Source: Flaveria trinervia (Eukaryota; Streptophyta; Magnoliopsida; Asterales; Asteraceae). Taken from it: 64,000 bases of DNA. This document shows, piece after piece, positions 55,727 to 64,000 of this stretch (the stretch's first letter is position 1; every line of letters starts with the position of its first letter). A program made the translations under genes and the position numbers. A model generated the notes under the pieces. That model had not been told where the DNA came from. It saw only the letters and a list, made by a program, of their open reading frames with translations, and did no database searches. The stretch covers positions 67,861,560-67,925,559 of the forward strand of contig CM046452.1 in assembly GCA_025506515.1 (NCBI GenBank). Reading direction: 5' to 3'.

Positions 55727-56860
55727 CTAAGGAGAGATATTCGGTTTAATAAACCCCTTATCAAGTAGCTCTTGCAACTGCTCCATCAACTCTTTCATTT
55801 CAGTCGGAGCCAACCGATACGGTGCCTTGGCAACAGGTTGGGCACCTGGTATCGAGTCAATCTGGAACTCGATCTCACAGTCAGGTGGCACTCCTCGTAA
55901 GTCTTCTGGGAACACGTCTAGAAAGTCACACACAACCGGTACATCGAACAGTTGTGGTGTTAGCGTATCCACATCCTTTACATAGGCCAAGTAGGCACTA
56001 CATCCACGCCTTATGCACTTTCCCACCACCGCCATTGAGATTACTTTCGGGATCGTCGTGACCCGATCCCCATAAACCGTCACCAGACTCCCGTCATGCG
56101 CTATTAAACAAATCATCTTCTTGCGACACATAATGTTCACCTCGTAATCCGCTAACCAATCCATCCCAAGAACTACATCGAAACCACCTAAGGTAATAAT
56201 AAACGGTCTAACATGAAATTTATGACCTTCTAATTGCACATCACATCCTTCAATCCTCTCAAAAATCCTGGTAGACTTACCTATGGCCGTTTCTTCATCA
56301 AAGGGCGCATCAACACTCCTACTACTAATAGGCAGTTTAGCATAGAAAGCAGCAGAAATAAAACTTTTATTGGTACCGGAATCAAATAACACGAAGGCTA
56401 AAGTTTGGTTTACTAGAAACGTACCTGACACAACATCAGGGTCCGTCCTAGCCTCCTCCTGCATCATCGTAAATGCTCTGGCGCTCGCCATCGGTCCTTC
56501 TCCTCCAGCCTTCTTCACCCCAGAACCCTCAGCCCTTGGCTTCTTACAATCCCTACTCATGTGACCACTTTCCCCACAGTTGAAACACCTCATAGCCCCA
56601 CAATCTCTAGCCATATGACCAGGCTTCCCGCACTTGAGACAGACATTCAATCCCCACCTACACTCACCACTATGCTCCTTCCCATGTTTGCCACACTTCT
56701 TCGATCCTGCACCAGACGTGACCACAAGGCGATCGTCCACCCGTGCCTTCTTGTTACTTGTCGAGGCACCACCCCGATCGAACCTTTTCCCATTCCAATT
56801 CCGGTCACCACCACCCTTCTTGCTTGCCTCAACCAACATCACCTCTCGCTCATCATACAA
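55727..56860 (-). pseudogene. Zinc knuckles, protease and start of RT of element H
   Basis: 377 open codons: gag tail, KKCGKHGKEHSGECRW, two CCHC knuckles (CLKCGKPGHMARDC, CFNCGESGHMSRDC), and protease VLFDSGTNKSFISAAF, where the usual DSGAS is DSGTN. Then [19 protein letters not shown] and the RT start [20 protein letters not shown]. It ends at TAG in SP(W)GAP, a Trp-to-stop change. This is the best-preserved stretch of H. Confidence 0.88.
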
Positions 56861-57729
56861 CCTTCCTGCTAAATCAGCCGCCGACCTAAACGTGCTCGGT
56901 CAAGCAACAATCATGTGCCTATGGATATCCGCAGGCAAGCCCTGAGTATACCACTTAATCTTTCGTGAAAAAGGTGTCACCTGATCCAGCACTAGTCGTG
57001 CCATTTCATTAAACTTCTTAGTGTATTGCTGATGAGTCATTGTTCCCGCTTCCAACTGCAGAAACTCCCTTTCCACCTTATCCATTTCCCTATGAGGACA
57101 AACTCCTCAATCACCAACTTTTTCAGCTCAGACCATCTCATCCTCCCAATAGCTCGACTACCCTCAACTTGGACAATATTGTCCCACCAGCATAAAGTTG
57201 AGTCCACGAAAGAGTGGGTAGAAAACTTCACTTTCTGATCTTCCGACACTCGCTGATGTTCAGAACAGCTTCCATTTCTCTCACCCATCGGTGAGCAGCA
57301 GCAGCAGTGCCATTACCATCAAAAGTAGGGGGCTTACACCTTTGCAATGCCCCGTAGTTATAGCCTCGTGCCGCCTCCGGTGCAGGCTCTTCTTCTTCCT
57401 CCTCTTCATCATCTGAGAGAACCGTTTCAGGCTCCGGTTGCTCCCGTCCTCTCGAAAACCTGTTTCTCTCCTTTCTTTCTCCTTCCTGTACAACCTTGAT
57501 AACTTCGGTCACCACAGACGGTAAGATTGTCTGCAGACCTGATGCACCTCTTCTACAACAGCCTCCTTTACTGAGGCCCTTAAATTGGCGCTCTCATCAC
57601 CACCTTCCAGATGAGGGTCTTGGGTTTTTCATGAACCACCTTTTCAACTCTAGGCCGTCCTCTTTTGGGTCGCGGTTCAGCACCACGACCTCCACCATGT
57701 GAAGCTTTTGAAGATCTACCACCGGCCAT
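56861..57729 (-). pseudogene. Gag of element H
   Basis: Start ATG 57729 (MAGGRSSKASHGGGRG). Frameshifts near 57610 and 57533; then 57515-57228 (TEVIKVVQEGERKERNRF, DDEEEEEEEPAPEA, RCKPPTFDGNGTAAAAHRWV), 57288-57037 (LCWWDNIVQVEGSRAIGRM) and 57085-56900 (MDKVEREFLQLEAGTMTHQQ, LPADIHRH). The capsid precursor is intact in content but not in frame. Confidence 0.85.
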
Positions 57730-58068
57730 CCACACACACACCGAAAGATTCAAACACCAACACGGTCATTCAAGGGAACAACTTAGTTTATGTCAAGTAT
57801 AGTAAGTTCCTAATTACAGTGGCCAGTTGTGATTAGCCACTTACTTTACTCTTTATACCCTAAGCATTACGTATCCTGACTACATCAGTATAAACAACAC
57901 ATAACCATATAACATGCGCACATAATACTGGTTATCATTAATAAAATACCTGATGGCACGCAGCTACTCTGACTGACATCCCTTTCCTTTCCGTCCCATT
58001 TTCATTTTAAGTTTAGGTTTGTTTTGAAAATTTACCCGTTTCACTTAAACTTTGGCTCTGATACCAAC
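57730..58068 (-). other. Leader and PBS of element H
   Basis: Leader of 320 bp without ORF. PBS 58053-58068, minus-strand TTGGTATCAGAGCCAA. Confidence 0.85.
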
Positions 58069-58069
58069 T

Positions 58070-60169
58070 TGTAAGGCCCCGTTCTCGGGACGCTTACAGC
58101 TGGTCAATCATTGCACATAAAACATATATTTTCATTAAATTAAAGAAAACATTATAGTGGAATCATTAAAACAGACATCTCATTTCATTATAAAAACTTT
58201 TGCAAAACAATACAACTTTATCAGATTACAAAAGACATATTGCATTACATCACAAAAGCATTATAAAAATGGACGCCATCCAAAAGAGCTGAGTAGTCTC
58301 CCCGTGCCATCCTCAGCAACATTACCTGCCAACTGGAAACACATAAAAGTTAGCGTTGCTGAGTGAGTTCTAGGTTTATAATAAAACATACTTTGTTATT
58401 CGTTTAAAACAGTCCTTTACTTTCTTTCAAATCATACCAGACTTAGAATGTGATCACACATTATACGTACCCATAGGTAATAGTTATTATCTTCATCATC
58501 ATTCATTTCATACATTTATTATCTTTCGTTTTATTCTAGGTCCTGTCATGTGGTTAACCTCCCTCTAGAGCACCAAGCAATTCATCTAGGGTTAAGCGAC
58601 AAGGGCCCCATACATATGGTCAATCACAAATATTGAACCCTTGTGTGGATCCTCATGGGGTATTTTTCCCGCACACAGTTGAGCTGACAACCCCTCATTG
58701 GGTGTGAACCTCCGTACATTAGCTTAATCACACGGATTAAGCCCAAGTGTGCATCCTTATGGGGTAGCTAACCCGCACATGGTTGAGCTAACACTCCTCA
58801 TTGAGTGTTAACCTCCATACATTTGCTTGCAAGCCTTTTTTACGTTCGTTCATTCACTAATGCATGCATTCTTCATTTCATTCCTCTTTTCATTATCTTC
58901 CACTCTACGTTACATAATACTTTTTATTTCTTTATTAACATACAAAGTAAAGCCACGGGAAGACAATCATACGAAGCAAAGAACATCAACATAACATACA
59001 AACATCGCCATACACGGCACCATCATACATGCATAACATACATCATACATACCATCATGCATAAACATCAATCATACATCATCAGCATCATAACGTCTAT
59101 GACTTCAAAAGTAAACTTATACGAACCCATGGGAATCCCACAAGTCAAAACCTACATCTGCACTTTCCCCCAAAAGTCAGAAAACAAACTATGTTCCTTT
59201 GGGCGTATGATCCCTATTTGGGCGTATGATCCCTATTTGGGCGTATAGACCCTATTCAGTCGCATGGCCTTCCATGCGTATGAGAACACTAAGGCGAATG
59301 GACACTATGGGCGAATGAACACTTAGGCGTATGGACACCCAGTTGCATAGCTTTTAGTCGCATGACTCCCATGCGTATGAACCTCAGTCGCATGGCATTC
59401 GGGCGTATGGGCACTATGGGCGAATGAATACTTAAGCGTATGGACTCCCAATCGCATAGCCTTCAGTCGCATGACTCCCATGAGTATGAACCTCAGTCGC
59501 ATGGCACCCATGCGCATGGACTTCAGTCACATGCCTTTCGGCCATATGGCCTCCAGTCGCTTGTCATTCGGTCGCCTGGCTTCCAGTCGCATAGCCCTAG
59601 CTGGGTGCACAATGCATTCGTCCCCGAACCTAATCTGCAATTTTTAGCCTCCAAACCCTCTCAAACCTGTTTTAAGCTCAAATCAATCATCCTAAACCAT
59701 AAATACACATACCACAACACAATTCAAGCACAACTAAGCCCAAAATCAAACCCCACCTGAATCACACACATACACATACACATACGTACGGGGTTTTCAC
59801 CCAAAACAACCAAAAACGATTTGCCATGTGTTCCAGCCCCAAAAACAGTTGAAAACATGTAAAAGAGGGGTCCTAGAACACCTTGAAAGCCTCTTCGAGT
59901 AGAGCTTCTCACAAACTCACTTGACTTTGACTTTTGCACTTGATTCTTCGAGAAACACTAGGTTTGGCTCTCTTCTCCTCTCTTTCTCTCTTTGGCCGAA
60001 TGTTAGGGGGTGTGGGAGAGGGGTGTGGGCAGCCATGCCCCTTTTATACGCCCACTCCTCCAAAGATTTTCCCGTTTTGACAAGTTTGGTCTCTCGACTT
60101 TGGGTTTAATTTCTTTTCTTTCTCTTTTTCTTCTTTTTTTGGCTTTAAAGGAGATATCCGGGTGTTACA
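58070..60169 (-). repeat. 5' LTR of element H
   Basis: TGTAAGGCCCCGTTCTCGGG to CCGGGTGTTACA. Motif array 59200-59610, repeat pair 58615-58820, TATA 60041-60048, acceptor-like TGTTTCCAG on the minus strand at 58333. The donor is altered to CAAGGTGTTC at 59879-59885. Confidence 0.93.
59200..59610. repeat. CAGTCGCATGAC / GGCGTATG array in right LTR of H
   Basis: Collinear with 52130-52510; one unit (TTTGGGCGTATGATCCCTA) is duplicated near 59200-59230. Confidence 0.88.
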
Positions 60170-60628
60170 ATAATAAACTTTTGTAAAGGTACTACAATGG
60201 CAAATGTAAAATGTCACACCGTCGCATTGCGCGCTCACTTTTCTAATTTTTATTATGTGTGTGACTTGAATATAAGACTTTCCTATTTTAATAATATTTT
60301 GGATACCTTTAATCACTTGAGTTAAGAATAACACTTATTCTAATGCCATCTAAACCTCAAACTGGTTTATAAATGGAGTCTCATTAGATAAAGTCTAAAA
60401 TCATATTGTGTAGATCAAGATTTGATTTGCTCATACCAAATCGTATATTTTCTTTAACTTCCGTTGTGTATTTCTCACCGCCTATCATGAGTTTTATAAG
60501 CAATATATTCATATAATGATCTAATATATTTCCCTATATATTATAATGTCCATAAACTAGTACACTAAAGTACTCTAACTAAATCTAATCAGGTTCTTTC
60601 AATGCCGTAATATATGTTATATTAGATA

Positions 60629-60912
60629 TTAGATGCTTCACTTAATTACAATACTTTTACATCCTCTTTTTGTTTAACATATCCAAAGGTGATAAAGTGT
60701 TTCTACATATTATTTTTGAATGATTCTCGTTTAAACTAAAATACGAAGGTGTCCATTAAATAAAACTGAAAAGTAATTTATGTGAATCAAGATTTGATTT
60801 GCTTACATCACGTATAAAACATTGTTGCCTTAGAAAAATATAGCAGAAGATTTTGTAGAGATTGTGCTTCTATTGTTTTCAGCAAGAAATAAACTACAAA
60901 CAACACATGATT
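60629..60912 (+). repeat. Dispersed ~285-bp repeat, copy 2
   Basis: See 28268-28553. TCAAGATTTGATTTGCTCAT also stands alone at 60417, so part of the unit is duplicated locally. Confidence 0.75.
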
Positions 60913-61044
60913 GATACTTCTTACATTTTATATTTTATTTTATTGTGTTATAACTACCTAGGATCAAAACTAGTGACAAGGATGAAATAACAATGTATAA
61001 GTGGTCGACACTTTGGTTATTAAAACATAGTGACAAGTAGATCG

Positions 61045-61215
61045 AGGTGGGCGTAAAAACCGGGTTAGGACCAGACCCGGACCTGAGTACGGGTAGTAAC
61101 CGATGGAAGGTGTACCCAGGTTGGACCCATTTAAACCCATATGGTTGGAACCAGTTTTAGATCTTGAGTTTTTTAGCTAACCCGAACTGAACCGGCCTGG
61201 TTGGACCCATTTAAA
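61045..61215. repeat. GGTTGGACCCATTTAAACCC repeat block
   Basis: GGTTGGACCCATTTAAACCC occurs twice (about 61110 and 61199), within text rich in CCGGGTT, GACCCGGACC and GAACCGG. Composition like this is common in non-autonomous hAT-type plant repeats, but no terminal repeats were found. Confidence 0.45.
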
Positions 61216-62349
61216 CCCATAAAATGCGGGGATTACAGTATTACTCCCTCCTTTTTTTCATCACCAACTCTATCAAAAGTAGAAATCAAACACAACCGAA
61301 ACCCATATCGAAGTTGTTTCTTCTCCTGAGTTTGTAACAGATAATAGATGAAATTACCAAGCAGAAGCAAGAATAAAAATTCAAAACAACATTCATACTT
61401 TAAAATCCAAATTACAAATCAATGTCCAAAATATAAAAAATGAAAAGGCTTTTGAACCTTAGAACAAAACTGAACAAAACGAAAAGGCTTCTGAACCTGG
61501 TTAGCGAACAAAATGCAGAATGCTGAAGCAGTTGAAATCAGATTCGAACAAAATCAAATCATTTGAAACTGCAGATCCCGCTTTGCAGGTTTGGTGCTTT
61601 GACTTCACTAGTATTCTCATCCTTGATTTTGGTTAAAATTATTCTAGAGTTTAATTTGGTTTGTAAAAAAGAAGATGTAGTCTATAATCAAGTTCATCCG
61701 TAATACTAGCTTACGTTACTACTTTAGCATACCACATTCAACATCAATCGTCTCATATATACTTGCATCTTAATAAATTTCCAAATCAATATTCATTTGA
61801 ATTACTTGGTGATGTTAAATAAATCATATAGTGATGTCCTCCATCAATTTTCATTAGCCAGATAATGTTACCAAATTCCAAGAGATTAGAGGTGAAATTA
61901 GGGCAGTTCCTCTCTTGACGTAATTGCTATCGTTGTGTAATGACACTGATATTTTTGGTTTTTAAGGAGATGATTATCAAGTTGATTTGGTTAATTATCA
62001 TTTTTCTGACTCTTAATTTCCTTTTTTTTTCTCTAGAGTTTATTTAAATTTAAATGCTCGCATGTGTCATCTTATAATTAACGAGTTACATTTTTAACGG
62101 CTCAAAAAGTGCTTCGCAACCTAGTGTGTCTTTAGAGCAATATATTATATTCTTTTGTTATTACATTATGATTTTAGTTTTTTTTTCATCTATTCTTTCC
62201 GAGCATTGTATGTTTTTGCTAAAAAAAGTTAAATTCAGGTTGACACACTAACCGGTTAAACCGTTTAGCGGATGTTATTTGGTTTGTATTTTTATTAAAA
62301 GGCTTTAACTGTTTTACTTGGGGGTTGTTTGATTGTGCTGACCCAGTAT

Positions 62350-62460
62350 GAACTGACTGAGTCAGAAGCTGACCCAGTCAGAAGATCTGACTGAGTCGTA
62401 CATCTGACTGAAACTTGGGTGTTTGATTATGTATCTGACTGACTCTGCTGACTGAAACTT
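62350..62460. repeat. Subterminal CTGACTGA motif cluster of J
   Basis: Repeated GTCAGAAG, CTGACCCAGTCAG and CTGACTGA in both orientations next to the presumed terminus. In this superfamily such motifs can be transposase sites; that role is inferred. Confidence 0.55.
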
Positions 62461-62648
62461 GCCTTTGTATTTTAACTTGTGTTGTGTAATCAATAGAAAT
62501 TACCGAACTTTCAAAAGAACATAATAGCTTAAAATTCAAAATGTCATACAAAATACAAGTTAAACATAAATCAACTTAAACATAAATTACACATAATCCA
62601 AATAAAACACACCGAATTTCAAACATATTGCAAGAGTTTGCATACAAA

Positions 62649-63944
62649 TCAACTTGAAGCATTTGAAAGTAGTTGATTAGCAATTTGGTCACGTAAAGTA
62701 GTCATATATTCAACGCCTTCTAAACCCCACTCCATGCATTGTGTGTTTTCACCATCGCTTCCTCCACCTTCACCATCAGGAGTAAACATAGTGTTTTGTT
62801 CAAAGTTTGTAAATAATTCGTCTTGAATATTGTATTTCCTTATAAAGTTATGGACTGCAAAACAAGCAATGACTACGTCTCTTTGCACTCTAAAAGGATA
62901 AGGAGCCATTTGTTTTAAAATTGAGAATCTTACCTTCAATACACCATAAGCATGCTCAATAACATTTCTAAGGCACGCATGAGCATGATTGAATCTTTCT
63001 TCTTTAGTTAATGCCCTTCGTCGTCGAAAATCGGCTAACCAATACCTTGTATTACGGTACGGAGTCATAAATCCACGAGTGTTGGTATATGCAGTGTCAC
63101 AAAGGTAATATTTATCTGAAAATGTGAGTGTGACATGTATTATATAAAGAATACAAATAATATATGTAGTAATAAATGTTATAGTTATATTATAAACCTG
63201 GCGGAGGAAATCGAAATCCAGAGGTCGGATTAAATGCCACTTCTTTCAAAACTCGTGAATCATGTGCTACGCCTTCCCATCGAGCACATACAAAGGTGAA
63301 TATCATATTAAAATCACATATTCCTAGCACGTTTTGATAACATTCACCTTTTCCTCTTCCCCTAAAACAAGTTTGTTGATTAGCGGGCACAACTGCATGT
63401 ACAAGAGTTCCATCTAAAGCACCTATTGCTCCGGGAAATATGCTTCTTAGCCTTTGAAGTCTCTCCGAGGTATCTGTAGTTTTGTCTGAAGATGTTGGGA
63501 CTATAATTTCTTTAGCAAAACACATCATTGCAACTAGAACCTCATGAAAACATATATGAACTGTTTGATGGAGTGTTGAAATTGTCGTTTAACCACACGA
63601 AAACGTTCATTATGTCCTATAATATGTAGGAACATAGTCATTTTCTCTTCAATGCTTATAGTCCTACTAGGTTGCAATCAATTTCGTTGTGAAAAATGAT
63701 GACATAATAGTACAAATGCCTCACGTGAAAGTCTCATCATTTCTTGACATTGTGTAGAATATCCGTGTAGTAATTCATATGTATATGCATGCCCGGTTAA
63801 AGCAGAATCATTATCTCTTATACATATTCTTTCAATTCTTTCCTCTTGTTTCCTTTTCCGGGCCAACATTAACCAATACCATGAAAGGAGAAAGAATGAT
63901 AAAAATTCACCATCCGTATACATATTTGACCTGTTAAAAGTCAT
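62649..63944 (-). pseudogene. PIF/Harbinger transposase (DDE_Tnp_4 type), broken
   Basis: Segment 1 (63944-63678) has RDNDSALTGHAYTYELLHGY and REAFVLLCHHF, then a TGA near 63676. The frame continues QPSRTISIEEKMTMFLHIIG to a frameshift near 63565. Segment 2 (63528-63190) has FPGAIGALDGTLVHAVVP (first Asp), RGRGKGECYQNVLGICDF and WEGVAHDSRVLKEV. An 82-nt intron (63116-63197, CCAG|GTTTAT ... TTTTCAG|AT) joins to KYYLCDTAYTNTRGFMTPYR (second Asp) and LRNVIEHAYGVLKVRF (Glu), ending at 62649. The DDE triad is complete. One stop and one frameshift make this copy a pseudogene unless they are sequencing errors. The true N-terminus may lie in another exon beyond the window. Confidence 0.85.
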
Positions 63945-64000
63945 TCAAAATATTTATACAAAAATCATACAAAAGCCATATATAAGTCATCTTAAAGCCA

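Larger units (their letters stand above)
51003..60169 (-). mobile_element. Element H: complete-length Tekay-type element, coding region decayed
   Basis: 9167 bp. LTRs 51003-53080 (2078 bp) and 58070-60169 (2100 bp), duplication ATAAT (50998-51002 and 60170-60174), PBS 58053-58068, PPT 53083-53095. Gag, protease, RT, RNase H, integrase and chromodomain are all identifiable but have about ten frameshifts or stops. The LTRs differ by scattered changes, so it is older than F and structurally the most complete of the Tekay copies. Confidence 0.95.
60175..62316. other. Spacer with dispersed repeats
   Basis: No gene supported. Contains 60629-60912 (copy of 28268-28553) and a GGTTGGACC-rich repeat at 61045-61215. 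61250-62316 holds nothing recognisable. Confidence 0.6.
62317..64000 (-). mobile_element. Element J: PIF/Harbinger-type DNA transposon, right end outside window
   Basis: The left end is placed at TTA|CTTGGGGGTTGTTTGATTG (62314-62335): TTA fits the 3-bp target preference of the superfamily and GGGGTTGTTTG fits its usual terminal repeat. A second TIR-like CTTGGGTGTTTGATTATG lies at about 62414. Between and after are eight or so CTGACT/AGTCAG motifs (62350-62460). The transposase occupies 62649-63944. Confidence 0.7.

Noticed and set aside
58805..59248. 147-codon plus-strand ORF in the LTR of H (also 51681-52142)
   Set aside because: Antisense to the element, His/Ile-rich low complexity from ATCATACAT repeats.

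Overview
The window is repeat-rich plant nuclear DNA with no recognisable host gene. Almost all of it is LTR retrotransposons, most of them broken and nested, plus AT-rich spacer and the end of a DNA transposon. The codon-level style of the polyproteins (chromodomain-bearing Ty3/gypsy of the Tekay/Del type, and a Ty1/copia element with an unusually long extra 3' ORF) recalls repeats I associate with Asteraceae. That assignment is memory-based inference; species cannot be named.

Layout. (A) An outer Tekay-type element on the minus strand runs off the left edge: gag pieces 1-222 and 9135-9478, PBS 9807-9823, and an LTR split into 9825-10292 and 23936-25633. (B) A second Tekay-type element, 223-9134, is inserted in the gag of A with 5-bp target duplication TCTTC. 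(C) A 13.6-kb Ty1/copia element on the plus strand, 10293-23930, is inserted in the LTR of A with duplication GGACC. It has gag, protease, integrase, RT and RNase H, all broken, then 5.9 kb of extra sequence with a third ORF. 25634-29820 is AT-rich spacer with an old LTR remnant and simple repeats. (E) A decayed Tekay-type element, 29821-37135, has a truncated left LTR. 37136-38203 is spacer with a long TTA/TTG microsatellite. (F) A young, nearly intact Ty3 chromovirus on the minus strand, 38209-48573 (duplication ATGAT), has a 1371-codon gag-pol and an extra ORF upstream of gag. (G) A solo LTR related to F lies at 48965-50760 (duplication GAAAC). (H) A complete but decayed Tekay-type element lies at 51003-60169 (duplication ATAAT). 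60175-62316 is spacer with dispersed repeats. (J) From about 62317 to the right edge is a PIF/Harbinger-type transposon with a broken, intron-containing transposase on the minus strand.

How the parts work. In each LTR element the flanking LTR supplies promoter and polyadenylation, an initiator-Met-tRNA-like PBS primes minus-strand DNA, and gag-pol supplies capsid, protease, RT/RNase H and integrase. The Ty3 integrases end in a chromodomain, known in chromoviruses to favour insertion in heterochromatin, which fits the nesting.

Most worth a second look: an intact ORF between PBS and gag in F; a small reading frame plus apparent splice sites conserved in three LTR loci of the F family; arrays of GTCGCATGAC-like motifs shared by unrelated Ty1 and Ty3 elements; a covarying hairpin array and an internal TATA box ahead of the third ORF in C; and an excess of one-base indels between the F LTRs, which suggests that some frameshifts may be assembly error.
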